Below are positions 34,220-45,595 of a stretch of 64,000 bases of DNA, one piece after another. Under the pieces are notes generated by a model, which worked only from the letters and a program-made list of their open reading frames with translations, was not told the DNA's origin and did no database searches. The position numbers were made by a program, and so were the translations under genes. The stretch covers positions 2,232,001 through 2,296,000 of the forward strand of contig BCIO01000001.1 in NCBI GenBank assembly GCA_001599975.1, read 5' to 3'. Source of the stretch: Cystobasidiopsis lactophilus (Eukaryota > Basidiomycota > Agaricostilbomycetes > Agaricostilbales > Chionosphaeraceae). How positions within the stretch are numbered: the first letter of the stretch is position 1; each line of letters begins with the position of its first letter.

Positions 34220-35695
34220 ATGCCCCCGAAGCGCCGTCGGAATGCGACCTTCTCGCAGCAGGACCTCGTCGAGAAGTGAGTCGTTGCCTCTTGCACGCTC
34301 GCAGCTGCTCATTCAGCGACCTGGTCATTCCAGACGGTACCGGTGAGCATTGCCTTCGGGCCGCGAGGAAGTCAGAAGCAATCTCATCTTCGAGATTTGT
34401 GTCGCGCAGGCTGGACATTTTCCAGCAGCCTCAGCGAACTCGTGTCTCCTCCCACATGCTGCCTCCCTACTTCAATCCCAAGCCAGTCGCTCGCTTTCAG
34501 CTCGTCGAGCAAAAGGACCGTGCCAGCCCAACTGTCCGCAAGTCGAAGCGCTCCAAGCCCGAGGTTGCGCTAGTCAGCAACCCCTACTTGTTCTGCTTCG
34601 CCACGCTCTGCCACGCCGATTCCAAGCAGGAGGTGCGCGCGAAAAGGGGGAAGCTCAAGGGCGGCCGCGTTTCATCGCTCGCCCATCTGCGCGAGGGCTC
34701 GGCCAGCAGCACGTCCAACTCCTTTTTTGTGTTTCGTGAGTTCTTTTTTATGCCCAGGAGCTTGGAGGAAAACTCGCTGAACGAAGCCGCTTCGGCGTCC
34801 ATGCGTAGCGTGTAAGTTTCCTTTCCTTCTGCGAAGTCCGTGCATCACCTGACGAGCTGACTTGCTTTCTCCCCCACGATAGACATGACACCTTGCGACT
34901 GCGCGGAAGGCTCTTTTTGCTTCAAACTCAGCGTGTTCGAACTGCGAGGGTGGGGGTCATTTACTAGCCTATCTTCATTCAGCTGCTGATCCTTCCTCCC
35001 TTCCCTCTCGCAGCTCCAAGCTGCACCTCGTAGTCCAGGCCTACACAGAGGCATTTCAGATCGCTGCTGTTCCAATCACACCAAAGAAGCCCCGAGTCGT
35101 TGTCCCATCGGTTTTCCAAGAAGACTCAATGGCCAGAAGGTGGGCTGCCCACGTTGAACTGCACCTACTTGAGTAAACTGGCTGACCTCGAATTTCGCTA
35201 TTTGACGCAACAAGGCCGTTCCAAGGCCACCACTCCGTGCCCCCTTCGCGCGGTCGACCGCTCCCTTCAAATTTCCCTCTACCTCTGCAGCGCCGCAATT
35301 CAGACACCTCTATTTCGTCTGATCGCCCTCAAAATCGCCGCCTCTCTTCGCTTCGAGGCGACTCCGGCCCACCTTCAAGGCGGCATTGGCCATTGCCCCC
35401 AGTGCGTCCTTCGGGCGACCGCGCTCCCCAGCCATCCGACCTCAATCACTATACCCTCGCATCCGGCGTCAATCACTCTGTTTCTGGTGGGCCAGGCAGC
35501 CTGCCCGCCGCGTTGATATCCAGGTTCCAAACGCCATACCCGCCAGCTCTCAATACCCTCTCTCGCGGCGAGACGCGCCATTCTAGTGCAGACAGAGCGC
35601 CACGACTACCTTCTCTCCAAGCGATTCTCGGCGCCGGCCCTATGCTGCCGCCCGCCGCTGCTCTTCCGCCTTTGAAGAGGCCCCGTTCCCAATAA
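34220..35695 (+). CDS. Velvet-domain regulatory protein
   Basis: Velvet proteins are fungal DNA-binding regulators of development and secondary metabolism with an NF-kB-like fold. Seven exons in phase (34220-34275, 34334-34342, 34410-34735, 34883-34949, 35014-35068, 35121-35172, 35226-35695) give 344 residues. Exon 2 is only 9 bases yet supplies the K-R-Y-R entry to RYRLDIFQQPQRTRV. Other velvet landmarks are SNPYLFCFATL, GGRVSSLAHLRE, NSFFVF and EGSFCFKLSVFELRG. The tail from about residue 190 is disordered, Pro/Ser/Arg-rich, ending LPPLKRPRSQ. The domain is divergent: the usual RMCG-type loop and the DLSV strand are poorly kept. I cannot say whether it is VosA-, VelB- or VeA-like. The 147-base intron 3 is long for this locus. 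Confidence 0.8.
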
Positions 35696-35785
35696 GCGGT
35701 AGATTGTTTAGACCAACACGTTCTGCACGAGCATTCATTGTAAGAAAGTTCAAAAGCCTCCGTGCGCGTTTGCATCGGGCGCACA

Positions 35786-38700
35786 CTAGGTCCATTTAAT
35801 GAAGTCCAAACTCTCGAGCATGGCATCGATGTCCACCTTGCGCTTGCCTTCCTCCGGTGCCAATCGCTTGCGCAGCTGCTTGATCTGCTGCAGCCTCCGC
35901 CTCCAGTTGGAAACAAACTCGGTCTTCTCCTTGGACCCCTCTTGTGCGCCCTGCACGCCGACTGATTCAAGGAAGACTATCAACCCAGTATAAGCTCTCC
36001 AGTCGGCTTCACGTTAAGCAAAAAGATGGCTGCTAACCTTGGGCAAAGACGTTCGCGTGGAGAGCCAGCTGCCTGACGAATGCAGGGAGAGACGGCGCTG
36101 ACACCATTTTGAAGACGCCAAGAGGCCCAATTTCCGGCATATCTGAGCGCCGCTGCATCGAGACCTTGAAGAAGCCAGTGTTGCTGCTCATTCCTTTGGC
36201 CGACCAGGATTTTCCAGCGGGCGTCTGAGGCTCGATGACGATGTTGACAAAGTTGAACTGGCCGGGGATCGTGTCCGCGTCAAAATGCCGCCCCGAGTCA
36301 TTGAAGATGACCTTCACAAAGTCGTTGCCGATGTGGCGCTTCTTCCCTGTACACTGGGCGTCTCGCTCCAGATTCGTAGGCATGAGGGTGGCGACGTGGT
36401 AGACGACCTGGCTGACGTTGTTGGCCCACACATACGCCCACTTGCCATCAATGTCATGGTCCTTGTCCAAGCCCCCGAGGTAGTACCGTGTGTTGTCCTT
36501 CAGCCGGATCAAGCTCCCGAGGCCTGAGAGGAACCGAACGTAGTCTTCGGAGCCGTGGGTGTTGGCAAAGATGTCTTGCTCGGTGAAGTCATCCGCGCTG
36601 ACATACAGGACGGCAACTTTGTGGAAGTCGACGACAGGGACATTGTCGAGCAGCTTGACAGACCGCTGATATTTTTCGTCTTCTGGAATGAGGAGCGGCG
36701 GCCCAGAGGCGCCGGTATAGTCCGGGAATTGGGAGAGCTGTAATGCGAAAAAACCAGCTGTTGTCTCCATGCTGCCGGGACGCGGAACTAAGACCTCTTG
36801 TGGGTTGCTGGGTTGGCTTGTGGCGTCTTTGGCTGGGCTGGCTGAGAGGCCGAGACGGGCTGCCAAGGCCTCCAGCGTGACTACCGGCGCCTCCTCTTTA
36901 GCTTCGCTGGGTGTAGCACCGGAAAGAGCTGCATCTGCATCATCAGGTGACCGATTTCGGGCCAGTGTTGCCAGGATAGCGTCCTGAGCATTGTCGACCG
37001 CCTGCTTGCCACTGTCCTCGATCTGCAGCAGCATGCGAACCGAACCCGATGGTCGACGGACCAGCACCTCTGCCCATCCACCTAGACCGAGGTTCTTGAC
37101 CGATATCAAGGCGTGCCCTCTCAACCACGTCTTTTGGTCAGCCGTGCGCAAGCCCAACCCTTGCGTTGCCGCAGTCTTCTCAATGAGCTCTTGTAAGGCA
37201 GACTTGGCGGTGGGTCGGGGATCGATGTCCGAGTAGGCATATCGTGAGAGCATGTCGAGGCAAACTTCGCTGGGTTCGTCCAGCTCGCCCTTCCGCTCGT
37301 TAGCCTGCACCAGCTTGCGGACAATGAAGGAAACGTGCTGCCTCCGGTTGGAGAGTCGAAGCGACATGAACCATAGGTCAATGACATAGTACGCCAAGTG
37401 AAAAACGTATTGCGAAAAGGCGTATTGCAGCTCGTCCTCCTTCTTGGCTTCCGACTGAAGATCGCCCAGTGTGTCGTTGTGCAAGCTAATGTACTGCAAA
37501 GCGATACCAAAGACCGCGCGGTAGTCTTCGTCGGTGAAGCTGGAGTAGAGCTCCGGGATCTGACCAATGGACGCGATGAACTCGAGAATGTGGACGGCCA
37601 TCTGGGTCCCGGATAGGATTTTGATGAGGTTGACAAGAATTCGGGATAGACACTTGTTCATGGAGGGTTGGAGTTCGTGAGAGCACATGGCGAGGGCGTG
37701 GATGCACGGCTTGGCGATATCGCGCTGGGATAAGCCGGTCATAAAAGTTTCGACCATCTCGTCCTGCTGAGATTTGCTGAAAAGGCTCTTGTAGGCGATC
37801 AGTGTGGCGAGGGTCTGGTAAGAGATGCCGGGCAGGTCTGCGCGTCGGTTCGAGTGCGGAAGGAAGGTATGGCGAGCCAAGCCGCCACGGGTGAGGTTCT
37901 CGCACAAGAGTGCCCGGAGCTTGTGTATTTCCTTCGAGGCCCGCGGTCCGCATGGAAAATGCTTGCAGCTGAGCTGTATAGGGAGGTGGCACAGAAGGTA
38001 GGCGACGATATCCCAATCGGTGTCGCTGTCGATGATCTTGATGATGGCCCGCAAATATTCAGACACGGGCAGCACGACGGGTGCGTCGGCCGGTCGATTT
38101 GCCATGGCGTTGTCGTAGTCCGGGAAAGCGTCCGGGTCGCCATCCTCGGCTTCGTTCCACTCGAGGGAATGGTCGAACGAGACCAAGCTGTGCTTGCCTT
38201 CGAAAACGAGGACAGGCGGCAGACCAAACGGTAGCACTTCTGGAGAGTACCAGAGTGGTGGGCCGGCTTCCATCGCCACGCTGGGGCTGCGTTCGGCACT
38301 GGGCTCGCGGCTGATGCGGCTGACCGACCGAGAGACACGGCCTTCTGGTCTGCGCTCCGGCGATTCTCTTGGCCGCCTCCCCCGCCTCTTATCCTTCTCC
38401 TCTGCCATTCTCTTGGCTTCCCTTTCGGCTGCCGCGTCGGCTGCAAGTTTAGAGCGGCCAAGGGTGGACGCCAGTTCGCCAATGTCAATGTCTCGGACGA
38501 CTGACACTCTATGAGCCTCGTCCGCTCTCAGACGGACAAGGTATTGCAGTACGATGAAGCGCATCGCACGAAAAGAGCGACCGCGAACCGCCAGAAGTGT
38601 TAGTAGGTCGCGAAAGATGACGACAGCAAAGCTCGAAGAGTGCCAGGTCTCCGACTTGAGTGCCAGCCCAAAAAGGTCAAGCAGAGCGACAAGTGCGAAT

Positions 38701-41401
38701 GAGGTGCCATCTTGGGGTGGGGCATAAGGGACGGCGCTGCCCGATCGGCGGAGGCTGGAGGTCGACATTGACATGGACAGCGAGCTCGAGAGCTGAGTGT
38801 CGGTGGATGCGGTAGGAAAGATGCGGCCTAACAATGAGATTCGGAATACCTCCGTTGCTGGCGTGGATCGGTCGGCCGAAGGCATTCCCTCCTGGATTTG
38901 CTCGTCGTCCGCAGAAGGCGCGCCGTCTTCCCCCAGGGCATCCTCCGCCACCGTTGTAATCAACTTGGATAGCACTGTTGTGAGCGGCGGTTGGAGTGAG
39001 GTGGAAGCCAAGATGTATTCAACCACTGGGCAAATCACTTGCTGGACCAAAGGCTGCCGGTATTCGGCAAAGTCGCGGACCGCCTCGTAGACTGCGTCAA
39101 GAAGAGTGAGGCTGCGATACAGAGCCAAAGTCCGGGTCGACCGGTGCTGCTCGATGGCGATCAATCCCGCCGGACCTTGAGGATCGGTGCGCTGGATGAT
39201 GATGAATGAGCCGACAATGTCGCCCAAGTCTTCGAGCCAGTCTGGATTGGTAGGCAAACAGACATTCTCTTTCTCGTAGCCGTCCAGCAGCATGACGGCC
39301 GTGCTGTCCGACAAGTTGTACTCGAGAGAAAAGAAGAGCGCGAACAGTCGATCCAAAGGCCCTTTGAAGGACCCGGAGTAGTAGACTGTGAGCAGGTCCA
39401 GGAGGATCTGACGAAAGGTGGAGAAGTAGGAGGGCCACAGCTCGGCGTCTTGCATGGCGCGATCATCTGGAGGAGCTCGATAAGCCTACCACTCCACAAC
39501 CTGTAAGAAACGCTCTTGCCATTTGTCAACACTACAGTCAGGTCGATGATCCAAACCCTCTGTTGCTCATCTTCGTACCGCCGGATGTGTTGTAAGGTGC
39601 GCTCCAGCAAATCGAGGATAAGGTCCCACTCGTCGAACGGCACAGCATCCGCCGCGTCAACGAGGTCAAGGGCAGTTGAATGAGAGGTCGAGGGAGAAAG
39701 GAGGCCTTCTTTTGAAGTGGACGCTACCAGCGGTGAGTCGGGGGACTTTTGCATACGCTCGGCAACCAGCAGGAGGACTTCTCCAACGGCGGCTGAGCTG
39801 GGCCATTCCAGCGCGTCGCACAAGTTGCTGAAGAGGTAAGGGAGACCGAGGGCCAGGAGGACCGGCCAAGAGTCGATGAAAGTCGAGCTGAAGGTCGCAG
39901 CATCGTTGGCTCGGAAAGCGGGCGACGCCCGAATCTCCTTAAGGGCGTCCCGGAAACACATCAAGCACCCGACCACGACTTGCGCATCGCGAAGTGGGTC
40001 ATCTGCCGCTGGCGGTGCGGTTCCTTGGCGAAGGCAGCGCAAGGCCTGGTTGGCCGACGATCGTAACAAGTTGCGGACGACCGACGTGGCCTTTTGGGTG
40101 AGCTTAGGCGAGAGCGGAACAATGCGAGCCTCGTCATCTTGCTCGTTCTCGTCGATGTAGCTAATGGTGCGAGCGCGGCCTTCAAGAGAGACGACACGAG
40201 CGATGAAGAAGGCGACCGCCTCCATTTTCTCGTTTGGCACGTAGCCAAAGCGGGAGATCACGTCGACGTGGTCAAGGATTAGAGACACCACGAGATCGTT
40301 GGTAGTTGCCAGCGCTTCGGCGACCAAATAATCGGTCGCAAAGGCGACCGTGTCGGGCGAAATGTGCGGCCAGCTGAACTTGTGGATGTTGGTGAGGAGA
40401 AGGATGGAAGAAACGCCAGTCTCTCGACTGCCAAGCTCGCGTGGCGGCGGCCAGGATACATAGGTGGCGACAAAGGAGGGGTCCTGAAGTGGCGAAACCA
40501 TCCGCATGCTGTTTCCCCCTGCCTTTGACAGCTCTGGGTGCGTCTCAAAGAAGTCTTCTCGGAGCTGGTCGCGGCTGGCCTGTCGCCTCTTGAACATCTC
40601 TCCCGCATAATCGCACAGCCTCTCCACCAGTCCCTCCAACCCCGAAATGTCCCTTCCGCCTCTGCACAAAGCGTCCAGCGCCTGAGTGAGAGCATCAATT
40701 TCGTCGTCCGAGCAAGTTTCTAGCGGCACATCATATTCGAATACGAAGGAGTAGTAGAGCTGCTTGTCGAGGGGCGATAGGCGCATGTCGTGGCCGACTT
40801 GAATGCAAGCCGTCAGGAGGTTGAGAGCCGCTACGCGGACGGTGGCCTCCTCCTTGTCCGACAGCAGACGAGAAAGTCTCAGCCAGTAATCTGCAGGATT
40901 CGAGTCGTCGAAGAGCTTGAGGGCGTCTGCCAGACAGCGGATGTACTGGCACTTCGTTGCTGCTGGCGTGTCGGCGTCGGTTTGCTCGAGTAGCCCCAGG
41001 TAGACGCTCGGCTCAGTGGGAGCATACGGGCCATAGTCACCGACAACGTTGCCGCCCAGCGAGCTGTTCGCGGACATTGCAGTCGCCTGGCCGGCCGAAG
41101 TGACTCTCGCCGCCAGCGCGGAAGATTTGCTCTTTGACGAGGAAGCTGGCCTCTTTGACGAAGCCAGGATGTGCTGTAGTCTATCTCTGGCATTTTCTGT
41201 CGGCGGCGGGCTTTTGGTGCCATCGGGCAAAGCTGACAGCGTGTTGGCTCGAGGGCGGGTGGAGAAGATTGCTCTTGAAAAGATGCCAGAGAACGGGCTC
41301 GTGACATCTCTCTTAGGGGACGCGGGTGGCTTGTCGTCGCTGCTGCTCATCTTGTTTGCGGGCGGTCCAAAGAAATCTGACAGATCCAAAGTGCTCAGCA
41401 T
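35786..41401 (-). CDS. TSC2: Tuberin homologue (Tsc2), Rheb GTPase-activating protein
   Basis: Tsc2 with Tsc1 stimulates GTP hydrolysis by Rheb and so restrains TORC1. Three exons, 39490-41401, 36038-39448 and 35786-35976, give 1,837 residues, the size of human tuberin. The first intron (41 bases) corrects a frame change at 39449-39489. The N-terminal region is Ser/Pro-rich, followed by a long helical (HEAT-like) tuberin region. The Rap-GAP domain near the C terminus is clear: VAVLYVSADDFTEQDIFANT, GSEDYVRFLSGLGSLI, HIGNDFVKVIFNDSG with the conserved asparagines, and GQFNFVNIVIEPQ. The tail ends SNWRRRLQQIKQLRKRL. Presence of TSC2 implies a Rheb-TOR branch lost in baker's yeast. Confidence 0.95.
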
Positions 41402-41843
41402 TTTACCGACTGTCCAAAGGAGCTTGCACCCCAAGCTCGAGAACCAAGACCCACTTTGGAACGGCTCTCAAATAGCAAAAGCAGCTCTTGTACGAGACAG
41501 CCGATCTGCGGTAGAGACCAGCATGGATTGGGGCGCAGGCGACCAGAAAGCTTCCACGCAGGGCGGTGTGCAGTGAGCGCTCAGAGGCAGGGACGCTTCG
41601 CTGCGTGGGGGCCCGAATCAGCGCTTCGAGCAAGCCGACTTGGGCTAAGTCTAACCTGCTACGGGGTGAAGAGCCGCGGACGTCGCTGGAGAACCTCCTC
41701 AGGTCGAAGCTTGAAGGGAATTTCAGCGGGCTCGACCCGGGGCCATCTGACGCCATTGAAGCATTCATGCATTTACACGCTCTACAGAGCTTTCGTTGTA
41801 CAACAGTCCGCCACCGATGAAGGGCATTCTGCCCGCTGTCCAA
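41402..41843. other. Upstream region of TSC2
   Basis: About 440 bases between the stop of the orphan membrane protein and the TSC2 start, both on the minus strand. It should hold the TSC2 promoter. I see no further gene. Confidence 0.4.
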
Positions 41844-43207
41844 TCACGCCTTCTCTCCAGAACCAACAACATCCTGCCCTGTCGCTGATTTGGCCTTGGT
41901 CAGCCCTGGGAGTTGGACGTTGATGACCCGATTCTCAGAGACCGACGTCGGTAGATGGACGCCGGTCTGTTTGACGTAGTACTTGATGGAAAAGGCCAAC
42001 GTGATGTCGACGGGCGCCAGGAGGATAGTGACGACCAACATAGCGGCGAAAGAGAGGTGAAAAGCCAAACCCGTGGAGGGGTGGTGGAACTTGCGAACAA
42101 AGCCGACCAAAACAACGACCAGCTCTGATGGGATGAAGGCAGATACGGCCAGCGTGGACCAAAAAGTATGGACGCATAGGCCTCGCGACCTCTTGATTTG
42201 ACGAAGCGGGTCCTCGCCCGCAGGCTTGGTTACTTGAATTATCGAACCAACTGAGACTCGCCGGTCGGCGGTTTCTTCCGAGACGATGGTCTTCTCCGAC
42301 CACCTGCCAATGACACGGCGGTCAGTTTCCTGGACAAGTACGATGGATGGCAAGCGATTCACCTGTGGTTCATATTCTTTGTCGCTTGGTCTAGCTTCTT
42401 TATTTGACCACGGATGAGCCAGAGGCGCTGGATGCTGAAGGGTGTGAAGAAGATGAGCAGCCACAGGAAAGCTGCGAAGAGCGTCGCCGAGAACCAGAGC
42501 GAGGATTGATTAAAAGCGGCGACTGAGACATAGCGGATTCGGTGGTAGCTGAGACCAAAGGTCGTGCACAGAGCAGTTTCGACGGCGAGGCCGGAGAGCG
42601 CAAAGTAGGCCATTGTAGCAGGCCCAAGCCACGCCATCCGCCGGCTGCTAGACCTAGAGCGAGTGACGAGGAAACCGGCCATCTGAACCTCTGCTCAGCT
42701 GGTTGTCGGATGTACTGAAGGACGGGAGAAAGAGCGCACCACGCCGTATGCCAAGCACCACATGAAGGCCAAGAGAGGTAGGACTGGGCGTCCAAATGGT
42801 CAGACTCCACCGCGTGACTCGAGCACTAAAGCCAAGCTCACAATACAGGTTCCGAAGGACGAACATTATAGGATGCTGGGGCTGATAGAGTTCGTAAATT
42901 TGACAGACCACGGACATCAAGTACGCGGGTATCGCGATGACTTCTGCGACGGGATATATGGCCGCAAGATTGACGCTGTACGACGCCACAAAAGGCATCA
43001 GTTTTGCTCAAGGAGAGTGACGCTGAAAGAAACGAACTGCCAGAACAAGCCCCATTGCGTCTCCTCCTTTTGAAATAGCCACCGGCCAGGCTCTCGCCAC
43101 TTGACATAGATGGATCTCCAGCTGGCAATGTAGGCCACAACCCAAGCGAGGCCACAGATGGCCAAGAAGGCTGACAGCGCATGCGGGTTGTCCACCACTT
43201 TCCCCAT
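41844..43207 (-). CDS. Orphan seven-helix membrane protein
   Basis: Five exons (43038-43207, 42842-42975, 42716-42783, 42363-42682, 41844-42303) join in phase to 383 residues. Seven hydrophobic segments are visible: AFLAICGLAWVVAYIASW; NLAAIYPVAEVIAIPAYLMS; LPLLAFMWCLAYGVV (across an exon junction); AYFALSGLAVETALCTTFGL; LWFSATLFAAFLWLLIFF; FWSTLAVSAFIPSELVVVLV; and SFAAMLVVTILLAPVDITLA. A basic loop follows helix 5 and a soluble tail ends the protein. The count suggests a receptor-like or transporter-like fold, but I see no motif of Ste2, Ste3, Git3 or rhodopsin-like families and cannot name it. The 33-base intron at 42683-42715 is unusually short and deserves checking. Confidence 0.65.
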
Positions 43208-44027
43208 GTCTCACGCCCTCTGCTCGAGTGCGAGATGCCGCAAGATGAGCCCTTTGCTGATGACTGGATGGGTCGTCGTTTCGATGCCACCCTGCCAGCG
43301 CGGCGTTCAAAATTATTGGGTGCCGAGACTGAACTTCTTTCCAAAAGCATCAACAAGGCCCAAGGCTGGACCGACCGTCGCTGATCGCCTGAACTTCTTT
43401 TGTGCTGGATGGCGGGGCTCCATCATGCTCTTGTAAGCCCTCGAATCACCATGCCCGTCCCCTGCTGGCGCGTCCACGGCAGGCTTGCCCTGGCGGCCGA
43501 CAACTTGTCAAGCGAGCTTCCGCTGTTGCGCCTCTGCTGCACTGCGCCGCTCGAATGTGCGTTGACCACCATCTTCAGCAGCGCCCTAACAAGGACCACA
43601 AACTTTGCTTGAACAATTGGGTTTGGGGCCGATGTCCGCGTCGGCGTCGACATCGTCACCGTCTATAGGCAAGAAAACATTTTGGCGATGGAGGCCCAGG
43701 CTTGTCCGCCAAGGACCACCAGCGATTTCAACTTAAGACCATTTGCACATTGCCGTGACCTTGCTGCTGCAGTGACCGGGGATTGTGCGACGAAACTCTT
43801 TCACTCTTGGAGCGAAACCAATGGCGGCCTGGCCAAACGCCGAAGGTCTTCAAAGTCCACTCAAGTTGTTTTAATCGGTCGTGGCGAAAGTTTTGAAGGC
43901 TCTTCTGTAATGCAAAGCACAAAGCGCTCCCTGCGAGCCTCCGGATCACGGTCTGCTGCCGACTCGGTTCCCAAGCCTGCCTCTGCCCCTCTCGTTTCCT
44001 TCACTTCTGACTCTCTGCACCACCAAT
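43208..44027. other. Divergent upstream region of two membrane-protein genes
   Basis: About 820 bases lie between the divergent start codons of the orphan seven-helix protein and the RTA1-family gene. Short open frames here look random. No repeat or RNA gene is seen. It could hold shared regulatory sites. Confidence 0.35.
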
Positions 44028-45209
44028 ATGTCCACTGGATCCTGTGGTGGCCGTCCTTGCGGTGGATGTGCGCCTTCTTTCTTCCCAATCCCTTAACCCC
44101 CCTAAGGTTGGCAAAGACATACCGTCCGTCGCTTATGCCGCTGCTGCTTTGACCTCGTTTACTTTAGTCTGCATGGGATGCTGGTGCCGTGAGCTCCTGT
44201 AGTCTGTACCCCAATCGACTGGCTTGGGCTAAATCCACTCCAAAGGTCACGCACTGCAGCGCCCTCGCTACATGGTCTGGCTCTGCGTCGGCGTCACCGG
44301 GATGGTTCTTGGCTTCATTCTCCGCATCGTGGTCCACAGCTATAGCGAGATTCTGGGGCTGTACATCGTCGAAGAAATCTTGATTCTGCTGAGCGTGAGA
44401 TTTCCTTCACTTGACATCTTGTCGTCGCATTCATCTGACAAAAGAAGGGCTAGCCTTGTTTGTTTTTCGCTTCCAACTACATCGTGCTCCATCGAATGGC
44501 CCCCTGTCGCTCGGCGTCAAGCGGGCCGCCCCACTGCTCTTCGTCTCTCCCTCCAAGATTGTCAAGGTCTTCATCTGGTCGGATGTGGTCACCCTGGCGC
44601 TCCAAGGAGGTGCTGGACAGACGAACCCTCCTATACTTGTTCGAATTGGCCACTACGTTCGCAGAGCTCTGCGCAGTGTCCAGAGTTGTGGCTCACGCCT
44701 TTGGAAAACAGATGGCGCTCGCCGGCCTCGTCTTACAGTTCATAACTTACAGCTTTTTCTGCGTGCTTTTCAGCCGGTTCGCCTGGCTGGTCCGGAAGAG
44801 GCACCCGGAGGCTGCGGATCGAGAGTGGCGACTGCTGGTCTGGGCATTGACGTTGACCAGCTGCGGCTATCTGGTATGTCTCACGCATTGTTCTTTGTGC
44901 TTTTGAGTGTCAACAGAGCTAAAAACGGGACCTGACGAACGGCAGCAACGGAGCATCTACCGCATCATCGAGTTTGCCCAAGGCTCTTCCGGCTATCTGA
45001 CGACCCACGAAGTCTTTCTCTACGCCTACGACATCCTGCCGCTCGCTTTGAGCGTCGCCCTCTTCGTCTTTGTCTGGCCACCCAATTGCACTTTCGACCG
45101 ATCTGGTTTGCCCTCCACCGAAGACCTGATTGAACTGGAGGCGGGCACCAGATTAGAGCCACCTGCTAAGATCCTATCAACGCAACAATCTACTCATCTT
45201 GAGGCCTAG
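44028..45209 (+). CDS. RTA1-family membrane protein (lipid exporter/stress resistance)
   Basis: RTA1/Rsb1/Rtm1-family proteins are fungal seven-helix membrane proteins linked to sphingoid-base export and drug resistance. The likely exons are 44028-44067, 44117-44188, 44246-44394, 44454-44483, 44522-44609, about 44677-44873 and 44946-45209. Family landmarks are GGYIPSVAYAAAALTSF, RYMVWLCVGVTGMVLGFI, LILLSPCLFFASNYI, SPSKIVKVFIWSDVVTLALQ, MALAGLVLQFITYSFF and RSIYRIIEFAQGSSGYLTTH. The acceptor of the sixth exon has three in-phase options (near 44660-44685), and a 38-base intron is assumed at 44484-44521. The family call is firm, the exact exon set is not. About 280-300 residues, near the family norm. 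Confidence 0.82.
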
Positions 45210-45595
45210 ATTGGTTCAGATGCCTCCGAATCGCTGAAGAGATTGAATCATGCCGCTCAAGGTGGCAAAGTCTCAGTGCAGCAACCGGGGTTCGCTTTGC
45301 ACTCCGTACTAAGATGTCACATGCAACCCTTTTGAAGCACATTGATTGAAAGTGGCCCCAAGGAGACGACGGGGGCAGCCCTTGGGACGCAAAGTTTAAA
45401 GTCAACACGCAGAGCTAGGCGGAGGAAGACCGCGCTGGCTAGGAGACTGGATCTTCATAAGAGCTTTGCCAATACAAGAACAGCGAAGGTGCAATAAACA
45501 AAGCGAGCCAAGAGTGGCGCTGGCCGTTGCAAGGCCACAGACTCGACTTCGACTTGGCTTGTTCTGGCTCAGCGAGATCCGCCTGCTTCCAATCG
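45210..45595. other. Intergenic region RTA1-family gene to SIN3
   Basis: About 390 bases; 3' flank of the RTA1-family gene and promoter of SIN3. No gene or repeat seen. Confidence 0.4.

Noticed and set aside
34736-34882. Extra velvet exon encoded between 34740 and 34815
   Set aside because: Both flanking exons have compatible phase 1 ends and give the expected velvet sequence when the whole 147 bases are removed; including the open frame does not.
39449-39489. Apparent frameshift splitting the tuberin gene into two
   Set aside because: A 41-base intron with GTAGGC donor and GCAAG acceptor restores the frame exactly, and the two halves make one full-length tuberin.
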